NCBI RefSeq assembly: GCF_030733265.1
Contig: NZ_JASHJI010000024.1
Span: 36,481 to 100,480, forward strand
Direction of reading: 5' to 3'
Source of the DNA: Roseibium sp. MMSF_3412
GTDB taxonomy: Bacteria; Pseudomonadota; Alphaproteobacteria; Rhizobiales; Stappiaceae
Length of the DNA: 64,000 nucleotides
Shown here: positions 1 through 7,198 of the stretch, one piece after another
Layout of the letters: the number at the start of each line of letters is the position of its first letter
How positions within the stretch are numbered: the stretch's first letter is position 1
Notes under the pieces: generated by a model
The model's database searches: none
The model's input: the letters and a program-made list of their open reading frames with translations, nothing else
Told to the model about the DNA's origin: nothing
Translations under genes and position numbers: made by a program

Positions 1-1
1 C

Positions 2-319
2 GCCATTCTTGTTGCAGCACCGGTCCTGGTCACCTTCTTTCCCTTTGCGATCATTGGCGAATGGCTTTCTCACAAAGGAGAAACAATTGAAGACCGTGCA
101 AAAGAAAAAAGAGACGCGGCAAACCCCAAACCTCGAATGGGTCAATTCGCCCCGCCTAAACCACGACTCACCAGTGAAGAAAAGCAAAAATTTGTAGAAC
201 TCAGTAAAGCTGAAACCGATAAGACAAAGGCGCACTTGGACGAATTCTTCAGCAAACCCCGGAGCTACAATAAGGCTGACAATCGCCGCAAACGCAGCAG
301 CAGAAGAAGGCGATATTGA
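2..319 (+). CDS. C-terminal part of an unknown membrane protein (5' end outside window)
   Basis: The reading frame is open from the first bases of the window to a TGA at 317-319, giving about 105 residues of a C-terminus. It begins in a hydrophobic stretch (AILVAAPVLVTFFPFAIIGEW) that looks like a transmembrane helix. A charged, Lys/Glu-rich tail follows, ending in a very basic run (RRKRSSRRRRY). The layout suggests a membrane anchor with a cytoplasmic tail. I do not recognise the family. The internal ATG at 137 lies mid-protein and is unlikely to be the start. Base composition is more AT-rich than the T6SS genes, consistent with accessory DNA. Confidence 0.6.
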   Translation, partial: AILVAAPVLVTFFPFAIIGEWLSHKGETIEDRAKEKRDAANPKPRMGQFAPPKPRLTSEEKQKFVELSKAETDKTKAHLDEFFSKPRSYNKADNRRKRSSRRRRY

Positions 320-838
<519 letters not shown>

Positions 839-1543
839 ATGTTCGGCGAATTGCTCTCAAAACTGAGATCTGGTGATCGCAAATCCAACCGCCGCGCTAA
901 ATCCGACGCTGCGCGAATGGCTGGTTTGCCGGAGGAATACCTTGCTCTGTATGAAGGTATCCACGAGACCTGTGCACCCGGTGTCCCAGCCTCCCCGTTG
1001 AAAATTCGCAGGAAATACTTCGTTTTTCAATATTTGAAGCTGCTGAGGGCAAACTCGACAAAAGCAACGACCGCGGAGTTCGGAGTGTTCCGAGGCCAAA
1101 CGTCGATGATGATGACGAAGGTCCTGGACCGCCCAGACGATCAACACCATATCTTCGATTCGTTTGAGGGACTGTCGGAGTCGACGAAATTCGACAAAGA
1201 GACGAGTAGCAGCTTCGGCGACATGAGCCCTGACATGGCCCATATCCGGTCACTCTTGCCGAAAGCACACCTTCACCGAGGATGGATTCCCAGGGAACTG
1301 CCGGACCTTGATGAAAAAATAGACTTTGCCCACGTCGACCTCGATCTGCACGAACCAGTAAGTGGAGCGCTGAAGTGGATTTATGAAAGACGGGTATCTG
1401 GATCGACCATCATCGTGGATGACTACTCGGGCAAATGGCCTGGATGCGTCAAAGCCGTGGACGATTTCGTTAAAGAAAACGCCAAAAACATCGCGTTCGC
1501 CGCCGATACGACTTGCGCCAACTTCGTGATTGTTTTGCGCTAG
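839..1543 (+). CDS. TylF/MycF-like class I SAM-dependent O-methyltransferase
   Basis: A 234-residue protein. Residues about 80-90 (EFGVFRGQTS) form the glycine-containing SAM-binding motif typical of TylF/macrocin O-methyltransferases. FDSFEGL (about 107-113) is a second family hallmark. HVDLDLHEPV followed by IIVDDY (about 165-200) matches the metal- and substrate-binding segment. The likely role is O-methylation of a sugar or small metabolite; the substrate cannot be read from the sequence. The start has an AGACAAGG-type ribosome site about eight bases upstream. The TAG stop lies inside the CTAG target duplication of the mobile element that follows, so the insertion left the gene intact. 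No pathway partners lie alongside. Confidence 0.82.
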   Translation: MFGELLSKLRSGDRKSNRRAKSDAARMAGLPEEYLALYEGIHETCAPGVPASPLKIRRKYFVFQYLKLLRANSTKATTAEFGVFRGQTSMMMTKVLDRPDDQHHIFDSFEGLSESTKFDKETSSSFGDMSPDMAHIRSLLPKAHLHRGWIPRELPDLDEKIDFAHVDLDLHEPVSGALKWIYERRVSGSTIIVDDYSGKWPGCVKAVDDFVKENAKNIAFAADTTCANFVIVLR

Positions 1544-1573
1544 GGTACGGACTCATAAATGAAGTCAATTTGG
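1544..1573 (+). repeat. Left terminal inverted repeat of the MITE-like element
   Basis: GGTACGGACTCATAAATGAA continuing to ATTTGG. It matches the reverse complement of 1776-1805 at 27 of 30 positions, with differences at a T/C in the 10th base and two further bases near positions 22 and 24. Confidence 0.8.
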
Positions 1574-1775
1574 TTTGGATCGTTTTGACCAACTGCAAGA
1601 AGCGAAAGCGCAGGAAGTGTGCTCATTTTCAAGCCTTTCGCGACGTGGCAGATGGCTGAAACGACCCAAATCCGAAGGACGGCAAAATGGCCTCACCTCG
1701 CAGCGTCACCGCGCTTGACCGGGCATAAAGCCCGCTCTACTCACGCTTCCTCGCGAGATTTTGCCATTTCTGCCG

Positions 1776-1805
1776 CCAAATCGGCTTCATTTATGGGTCC
1801 GTACC
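1776..1805 (-). repeat. Right terminal inverted repeat of the MITE-like element
   Basis: Reverse complement starts GGTACGGACCCATAAATGAA and ends ATTTGG. It is the partner of the left repeat at 1544-1573 and abuts the second CTAG copy at 1806-1809. Confidence 0.8.
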
Positions 1806-1807
1806 CT

Positions 1808-1844
1808 AGAGCGTTTCTGGCCAATTTGGATCAGAAAACGCTCT
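1808..1844. repeat. Small inverted repeat (AGAGCGTTT...AAAACGCTCT)
   Basis: Arms at 1808-1816 and 1835-1844 pair almost perfectly around an 18-base spacer, giving a hairpin. The element overlaps the right CTAG duplication. Joining 1543 to 1810 restores a methyltransferase stop directly followed by this hairpin. It may be the original 3' transcript hairpin or a dispersed intergenic palindrome of the kind common in alphaproteobacteria. Confidence 0.55.
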
Positions 1845-2130
1845 CATTCGATATCGAGGACAAAAGCGCACACCTCTTCAGGCCTCGTGTCCCATGCGCT
1901 CGTTGTCGCCGGGCGAATCCGGACCAATTTCAGCATCTGTTCCAGCTGCGTGCCCGGTGCAGACTGATCCACCTACTTCAAAACCAAAGCCACGAAACAA
2001 AGCGCTCCTGCACGGAATGCGCGCAAATCGTGCCTTTTGTGATGGACATCATAACGAATTTTTCGCCGTCTCCCTATTTCAGGTCCCACGCGATGCCGGC
2101 ACCCGACCGGCCAGATTTGCATGGAGACCG

Positions 2131-2847
2131 ATGATGAGTTCAGTAAAAGCCAAACGCGGTTACAAGGGCCCTTACGTTGAGCAATTGCAACGTCAGCTCA
2201 ACCGCTCCGCCATCGGCGTGACATTGACACCAGACGGCGATTTTGGGTCCCAGACGGAAAGCGCGGTCTACGCGTTTCAGATTCAGGAAAGCCTTATGGT
2301 AGACGGTGTCGTGGGCGCTTTCACCGATGCAGTCCTGTTCGAAAAGGTTCATCAGAAACTGCGGCGTCAACCCACCGAAGTCTACCAGGGCTCCACGTCC
2401 AATTGCTGGGCGGCCGCCACCGAAAGCTGGCTGACCACGCAATCCGGGCGCCGCAACTACACGCAGGAACAGATCATATCCGGTATGATATCGGAAGGTG
2501 GCGCGAAATCGAATGGCGCCTTGCGGATCCCAAGCGGTCAAACACTTTGGGAACTCTATTATGGTCTTCGCCCTGTCTCCGTTTCTGCCGACAGGTTCTA
2601 TGCTGAAACGGCCTTCACCCGCATGTCCTGGCACGGGCCGCTCATGATCGGATACAAGCCCTCCGGTTCCGACGTCGGACATGTCGAAGTCATGTGGGGC
2701 ACGACGATCCACAAGGGCAAGCCCGCCGTGATCACCATGGACCCCCTGAAGCAAACCAACGCCATGAAGGTGATCATGATCCCGGAACTGCACGGCATGG
2801 GTGGACGCGTCACCACATGGATGCCGAAGGTGCCGCTTTTGATCTAG
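2131..2847 (+). CDS. Peptidoglycan-binding domain plus papain-like cysteine peptidase; possible secreted effector
   Basis: A 238-residue protein in two parts. Residues about 12-75 are a PG_binding_1 module (YVEQLQRQLN, TPDGDFGSQT, DGVVGAFT). Residues about 85-238 look like a papain-fold cysteine peptidase, with likely catalytic Cys92 in SNCWAAAT, His184 in GHVEVMWG and Asp204 in ITMDPL. I chose ATG 2131 because GGAGA lies just upstream; the frame extends further 5' but has no recognisable content there. No signal peptide is visible, although the binding domain implies a cell-wall target. That combination fits a T6SS or otherwise exported wall-active effector, but no immunity gene is evident beside it. 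The function is inferred, not shown. Confidence 0.65.
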   Translation: MMSSVKAKRGYKGPYVEQLQRQLNRSAIGVTLTPDGDFGSQTESAVYAFQIQESLMVDGVVGAFTDAVLFEKVHQKLRRQPTEVYQGSTSNCWAAATESWLTTQSGRRNYTQEQIISGMISEGGAKSNGALRIPSGQTLWELYYGLRPVSVSADRFYAETAFTRMSWHGPLMIGYKPSGSDVGHVEVMWGTTIHKGKPAVITMDPLKQTNAMKVIMIPELHGMGGRVTTWMPKVPLLI

Positions 2848-2870
2848 CCGGCCGGCAGGACCCGGCCGGC
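2847..2870 (+). terminator. GC-rich hairpin at the end of the papain-like gene
   Basis: GCCGGCCGG (2847-2855), six-base loop, CCGGCCGGC (2862-2870), a perfect nine-base stem starting at the stop codon. No T-tract follows, so an intrinsic terminator role is uncertain. Confidence 0.4.
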
Positions 2871-2989
2871 GATGTCCTCGATTTCATGACATGTTCTAGA
2901 TGCGGCGTGAAACGCAGGTGAAACTGCTAGCCTCCGCCGGGCCTGTCGGCGAACAGACAAATGCGCAGCTCAATTTCTGTCTTTTGCAC

Positions 2990-3478
2990 TCACCCGCCCG
3001 TCATCGACGCGCTGGAGACCGTGTCGCCGACCACGATACCGCGCTCCGCCGACGTTCCGGCGTTGAGTTCCAGGACGTATTTCGCCGGCGCGCCGGAGGG
3101 GATGGTCTGTTCCGAGAAAGGCGTCGTGTCGGCGGCAATGCTGACGATCTTGCCCGCAGCATCGATATAGATAATATCGAGCGGCAGCGGCGTGTTCTTC
3201 ATCCAGAAATACCGGTCGCCTTCTTTTTCGAAAATAAACAGCATGCCGTCGTCGGCGGCCATTTCCTCACGGAACATCAGCCCCCGGGAACGTTCGGGCG
3301 CTGAAACCGCGACTTCAACGGTGAACCGATGGGTCTTCTCAGCGCTTTCAACGGTCAGCGGTTCGGTACGCAGCCGCTTGCCGTCATCCTGTGCGAAGGT
3401 TCCGGACGTCAGGCCGGTGACCAGGAACAGGGCAAGAAACACTTTGGCAACAGAACGGAAAACTCGAGACACGGGCAT
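2990..3478 (-). CDS. DUF192 family secreted protein
   Basis: A 162-residue protein with an N-terminal signal peptide (hydrophobic about 8-25, cleavage near TFAQ). The DUF192 core follows: ERSRGLMFREEM, GMLFIFEKEG, FWMKNTPLPLDIIYID and AKYVLELNAG are family hallmarks. The family is widespread and of unknown biochemical role; export to the periplasm is predicted. It lies downstream of the cold-shock gene on the same strand, but a terminator at 3577-3603 separates them, so it is probably transcribed on its own. Confidence 0.85.
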   Translation of the reverse strand: MPVSRVFRSVAKVFLALFLVTGLTSGTFAQDDGKRLRTEPLTVESAEKTHRFTVEVAVSAPERSRGLMFREEMAADDGMLFIFEKEGDRYFWMKNTPLPLDIIYIDAAGKIVSIAADTTPFSEQTIPSGAPAKYVLELNAGTSAERGIVVGDTVSSASMTGG

Positions 3479-3576
3479 TCACCTTGGGTCGGTTTGGTTT
3501 GGGCGGGCCTGCCCGTCAATTGAAATCCGGGTCTGTGGCATTTTCGAGAACAGCCCGCATTTCCGGACATTCAGCA

Positions 3577-3603
3577 AACAAAAAGGCCGGAACAAGTCCG
3601 GCC
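3577..3603 (-). terminator. Intrinsic terminator of the cold-shock gene
   Basis: On the minus strand GGCCGGA (loop CTTGT) TCCGGCC is followed by TTTTTG. The stem plus T-run lies about 30 bases after the cold-shock stop codon. Confidence 0.8.
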
Positions 3604-3633
3604 GGAAGGAAGCACCGCCTTCGCTTCGTCTGG

Positions 3634-4215
3634 TCAGTGCGAGGCTGGAATATGTGTTCCGGTTCCCATCGGCCGGATCTCGGCCGCCATGCGCCCTTTC
3701 GGCCCCTGGCCGAAGCGGACCTGCACGTCCTGGCCGGGCCGCAACTCGGTGATCCCGAAACGGCGCAACGTCTCCATATGGATGAAGATGTCTTCCGTGC
3801 CCTCGCCCTGTGTCAGGAAACCGAACCCTTTCACCCGGTTGAACCACTTGACTGTCGCGGTCTCAAAGCCGCCTTCGGGCACGACCTGAACATGCGTTCT
3901 GGAGGGCGGCAGTTGCGAAGGATGGGTTGCCGTCGTTTCGTCCATGGACAGAATTCGGAACGCCTGCAGGCCACGGGGCCGGTCAAGCACCTCACAGACG
4001 ACGCGCGCGCCCTCGTAGGCTGTCTGGTAACCGTCTCGCCTGAGACAGGTCACATGCAGAAGTATGTCGCCGTCTCCGCTGTCGGGGACGATAAAGCCAT
4101 AGCCCTTGCCCACATCGAACCACTTTATTGTTCCGGCGATCTCGAATACGTCGACGGCAACGTCTTCTGCCGTCGTCTCGAGCGCGCGGGGTTCCCGTGC
4201 GGTTTTCACCCCCAT
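3634..4215 (-). CDS. Double cold-shock-domain protein
   Basis: A 193-residue protein with two cold-shock domains. The first spans about residues 26-90 (GTIKWFDVGKGYGFI, DILLHVTCL) and the second about 118-185 (TVKWFNRVKGFGFL, DIFIHMETL). Each carries the RNP1-like KGxGFI and RNP2-like FIH single-strand nucleic-acid binding motifs. Such tandem-domain Csp proteins are common in Hyphomicrobiales and act as RNA chaperones or transcription antiterminators, often in stationary phase. The linker between domains (about 92-115) is polar and probably flexible. It has its own terminator downstream. Confidence 0.9.
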   Translation of the reverse strand: MGVKTAREPRALETTAEDVAVDVFEIAGTIKWFDVGKGYGFIVPDSGDGDILLHVTCLRRDGYQTAYEGARVVCEVLDRPRGLQAFRILSMDETTATHPSQLPPSRTHVQVVPEGGFETATVKWFNRVKGFGFLTQGEGTEDIFIHMETLRRFGITELRPGQDVQVRFGQGPKGRMAAEIRPMGTGTHIPASH

Positions 4216-4352
4216 AGCGATCTTGTCCCGTCTCTGGTCCGCATCATTAGGCCGAGGGGAAGTTGCGACTCACCTCACGACCGATTCCTAATAAAAGGAT
4301 AACATTGCGACTTATAGCGAGAAGCGAAATTGTGGAACTAACCACAGACCAT

Positions 4353-5147
4353 TTACAGGTTTTGATCAAATTCTTCGCCAAAACCTGAAAAAGTTTGTGC
4401 CAGTGGCGTTCGAATGACAGTAGAAGCCAGCGAATCGAGCGGCGTTTCTTGTCCATTGAGAATCACCAGTTCAGCGCGGTAACGAACAGCATTTACCGGC
4501 AACTGGGCTGCCGGATGCACGACAAGCGACGTTCCCATCGCAAGAAAGACATCACAGGACTGCGTCGCGTGAAAGGCGGCTTCAAGTTCTGCCTCGGGCA
4601 TTTGCTGTCCAAAGCTGACAACCGCGGCCTTCAGGAGACCGCCACACGACGGACAGCGCGGCGAACGCCCTTGCTCAACGCTTGTCCTGTGATCGGCAAG
4701 TTCTGCCCGCGCACCGCAATCAAGGCAGCTGGCATAGGTCGAATTGCCGTGAATTTCGATCAGTCTGTCCTCAGGAAATCCGGCTGCCTGGTGCAATCCG
4801 TCGACGTTCTGAGTAACGAGGCATTTGAGCTGCCCTGTCTCGGCCATTCGGGTGAGTGCCATGTGGGCGGCGTTCGGCTTGGCCCTTGTAAAAAAGTCCT
4901 CCATCTCGAAACGCCGGTCCCAGTCCTCCAGGCGGCTTTTTTCTGAGGCAAGGAAATCCTGGTATTGAACCGGCTGGCGCTGGGACCATATCCCTCCCGG
5001 GGACCGGAAGTCCGGTATTCCCGATTCAGTCGAAATTCCCGCGCCGGTCAAAGCGACGATGCTGAGGCCGTCATCTTGCAAAAAATCGGCTACAAAGCCT
5101 CTGGCTTCGGCAAGGCTGGTGATAAGGGTCATGAGCCGGTCGGGCAC
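4353..5147 (-). CDS. Sir2-family NAD-dependent protein deacylase
   Basis: A 264-residue sirtuin with all catalytic motifs: GAGIS (35-39), PDFRS (45-49), TQNVDGLH (112-119), catalytic His133 in EIHG, and two Cys pairs (C141/C144 and C165/C168) that bind structural zinc. GTSL sits near residue 205. It removes acyl groups from lysines using NAD+. It is transcribed away from the glyoxalase gene, from which it is separated by only 38 bases, so the promoters must be compact or overlap. The start at 5147 gives normal family length; the second Met at residue 6 is an alternative. Confidence 0.92.
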   Translation of the reverse strand: MPDRLMTLITSLAEARGFVADFLQDDGLSIVALTGAGISTESGIPDFRSPGGIWSQRQPVQYQDFLASEKSRLEDWDRRFEMEDFFTRAKPNAAHMALTRMAETGQLKCLVTQNVDGLHQAAGFPEDRLIEIHGNSTYASCLDCGARAELADHRTSVEQGRSPRCPSCGGLLKAAVVSFGQQMPEAELEAAFHATQSCDVFLAMGTSLVVHPAAQLPVNAVRYRAELVILNGQETPLDSLASTVIRTPLAQTFSGFGEEFDQNL

Positions 5148-5185
5148 CTCTGGATAGATCCCTCGATTGAGGAAAAGGACAAACT

Positions 5186-5626
5186 ATGCGTTATCTGCAC
5201 ACGATGGTTCGCGTAACCGACATTGAAGAGTCGCTGGACTTTTATTGCAACAAGATGGGCATGACGGAAATCCGCCGTCACGAAAGCGAACAGGGCCGCT
5301 TCACCCTGATCTTCCTTGCCGGTGGCGACGATATCGAGGCGGCAAAGGCAAACAAGGCTCCGCTTCTGGAACTGACCTACAACTGGGATCCGGAAGAATA
5401 CGGCGGCGGCCGCAACTTCGGTCACCTCGCGTTCGAGGTCGATGACATCTATGCGTTCTGCGAAAACCTGCAGAGCAAAGGCGTGACGATCAACCGTCCG
5501 CCGCGCGACGGGCACATGGCTTTCGTTCGTTCGCCGGACAACATTTCCTTTGAATTGCTTCAAAAGGGCGAAGCCCTTGAAAAGAAAGAACCATGGGCGT
5601 CGATGCCGAACACCGGCGAGTGGTGA
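5186..5626 (+). CDS. gloA: Lactoylglutathione lyase (glyoxalase I)
   Basis: A 146-residue vicinal-oxygen-chelate enzyme that isomerises the hemithioacetal of methylglyoxal and glutathione to S-lactoylglutathione. The expected metal ligands are in place: His5, Glu62 (LLELTYN), His80 (NFGHLAFEV) and Glu123 (SFELLQ), matching the spacing of E. coli GloA. The start at 5186 has a GAGGAAAAGGA ribosome site directly upstream. It is divergent from the sirtuin gene. Confidence 0.93.
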   Translation: MRYLHTMVRVTDIEESLDFYCNKMGMTEIRRHESEQGRFTLIFLAGGDDIEAAKANKAPLLELTYNWDPEEYGGGRNFGHLAFEVDDIYAFCENLQSKGVTINRPPRDGHMAFVRSPDNISFELLQKGEALEKKEPWASMPNTGEW

Positions 5627-5751
5627 TTCTGCCCGGTTTTCAACATGTGCGGGTCCGGAATACCGGGCCTGCAAAAAATTGTCTCAAAGGCTCTTGCGGG
5701 CAAGTCCATTCCCGCCTATAAGCCTCCCCACGACGCAACCGCGTCGACCGC

Positions 5752-5827
5752 GCGCCCATCGTCTAGCGGTCTAGGACGCCGCCCTTTCACGGCGGAAACA
5801 CGGGTTCGAGTCCCGTTGGGCGTGCCA
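5752..5827 (+). tRNA. tRNA-Glu (anticodon UUC)
   Basis: A complete cloverleaf: acceptor GCGCCCA pairing with TGGGCGT, D-arm around TCTAGCGGTCTAGGA, anticodon stem CCGCC/GGCGG with loop CTTTCAC (anticodon TTC), T-arm ACGGG-TTCGAGT-CCCGT, and an encoded CCA end at 5825-5827. tRNA genes are common integration sites; here the downstream neighbour is the ExoY-like gene on the opposite strand. Confidence 0.95.
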
Positions 5828-5874
5828 TTTTCCCTCAGGTTGAATCAGGCTTCAGGCAGACGTTTGTCCGCATG

Positions 5875-6726
5875 TCATTGTGTGGGCGATACGTAGCGGC
5901 CTTCCACGGCCTGGGCCGGATCGTCCTTGCCGAAAAACGTTCTGCCCGGAAACTCGCGCCGGTAAAAGGCTGCAAGGTCGTTCGCGGAAGGGCCTGCATA
6001 TTCGATCCTGCCATCGGGAAAGAAGACGTCGAGATCGTCGTCTTCGTGATCCGAAGCATAGGTTTCCTGAGATCCGTGCAGGATCATGTTGACGCCGATG
6101 CGTCCGTTGACAAAATTCTGGACGTCAAGGAATTTCGGCGATCTCGCATGCGTCTGTCCTAGCCTCTTCTCCTTGACCCTGACGATGCTGTCAGGGGCAT
6201 CCATGTCGACAATGCCGTAGAGATCAAAATCCCCGTGAATGCACTTGCCCGCGGTGATCAGCGATCCCGACGTGAATTTCACGCAGCCGTAATACGGGTC
6301 TTCCGGGTCGCGCTCGACGAAATACTGGCCACCCCCCGGAATGTAGGTGAAGCCCTTCTGCTTCTCATGGGTGGTCATTTCCGGGTTCAACTGGTTTGCA
6401 AAAGAACGCCAGGCGACAAGCGCCTTTGCATATTTGCCATCGGTATAGGCACCCTCCCCGAACAGGTTCGGATCGACCACAAGACCGGCGATGACGCCTC
6501 TCTTTGCGGCGGGCAGACGCGCGCCTGTCGGCGCAACATCAAAATCAGCCGTCTTTGCCTTGCAGTCCAGCCTCTTTGGCACCGCGTAGGGTTCGCCGAT
6601 ATGCTGTAGCGACGCCGTGTTGGTGCGCCTTACCAGGATCGCGACATTGTACAGCTTCGCCGCGTTCTTGAAGACGCCGATATGCGAAGCCTTCATGTGA
6701 GAGAGAATATCTGAACGACCAGCCAT
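5875..6726 (-). CDS. Putative ExoY/edema-factor-like nucleotidyl cyclase toxin
   Basis: A 283-residue protein without signal peptide or membrane segments. I chose ATG 6726 because AGGAG lies eight bases upstream. Three blocks resemble the anthrax-toxin-type adenylyl cyclase family. (1) VPKRLDCKAKTADF has Lys51, Lys56 and Lys58 spaced as in the ATP-binding lysine segment of ExoY (Lys81 and Lys88 there). It is followed by GVIAGLVVDP in place of the usual AGFI-VD-like segment. (2) HGDFDLYGIVD (Asp166, Asp168) matches the metal-binding DYDLF motif. (3) ILHGSQETY and DVFFPDG (His217 onward) resemble the last catalytic block. Known members make cAMP or cGMP inside host cells after activation by calmodulin or actin. 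The assignment is by motif recognition only. A cytosolic, signal-less toxin near a T6SS is a plausible effector, but no secretion link is shown. Confidence 0.55.
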   Translation of the reverse strand: MAGRSDILSHMKASHIGVFKNAAKLYNVAILVRRTNTASLQHIGEPYAVPKRLDCKAKTADFDVAPTGARLPAAKRGVIAGLVVDPNLFGEGAYTDGKYAKALVAWRSFANQLNPEMTTHEKQKGFTYIPGGGQYFVERDPEDPYYGCVKFTSGSLITAGKCIHGDFDLYGIVDMDAPDSIVRVKEKRLGQTHARSPKFLDVQNFVNGRIGVNMILHGSQETYASDHEDDDLDVFFPDGRIEYAGPSANDLAAFYRREFPGRTFFGKDDPAQAVEGRYVSPTQ

Positions 6727-7198
6727 GAAAACCGCTCCTGCATGAGCCGAACCGCGGCAATCCGGTATCACCGCTCTGATGGTTGGATCATAGCAAGATC
6801 CTCTAGGGAACATACGTGATCTCCATCACTCTTGTTTCTTGCTTCCACTACGATATCTGCCCTGCCCGTGACGCGCGGACAGCCGCCCGTCGCCAACGTC
6901 GCCCGTTTTCTGGCGATACAGACGAAAATTTGATGCGAAAAACGTTGAAGCGCCTGCAAGAGCGGTGGAATCGCCTACAAAGTTTGGCTATGATCTGCGC
7001 GGAAATTGAAGCGTTCTTGAAACCTTCGCACTCGGGCAGGTGGGCATTTTTAAGACCAATTTCACCAAAACGCATACTTGTGACACGTATTACATCGCGA
7101 TTAATGCCGCAGAGGTAGGTTAAAGAAGAAGAGGAAACAGGCCTCACAAAAGATCGGACTAACCGACGGGCAATATTGATCTTACGAGAGGACAGGAC
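6727..7198. other. Intergenic region between divergent ExoY-like and caspase genes
   Basis: About 470 bases with no convincing gene; short frames on both strands overlap one another and lack recognisable content. It must hold both promoters. The GAGAGGACAGGAC just before 7199 is the ribosome site of the caspase gene. Confidence 0.5.

Larger units (their letters stand above)
1544..1805. mobile_element. MITE-like non-autonomous element with IS5-type ends
   Basis: A 262-bp segment is bounded by inverted ends beginning GGTACGGAC and flanked on both sides by CTAG (1540-1543 and 1806-1809), the pattern of a target-site duplication. About 30 terminal bases pair between the ends with three mismatches. 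The interior has no transposase frame, so it would be mobilised in trans or is a deletion remnant. Four-base CTAG-like duplications and such ends are consistent with the IS5 family; the family call is inference. Confidence 0.75.
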
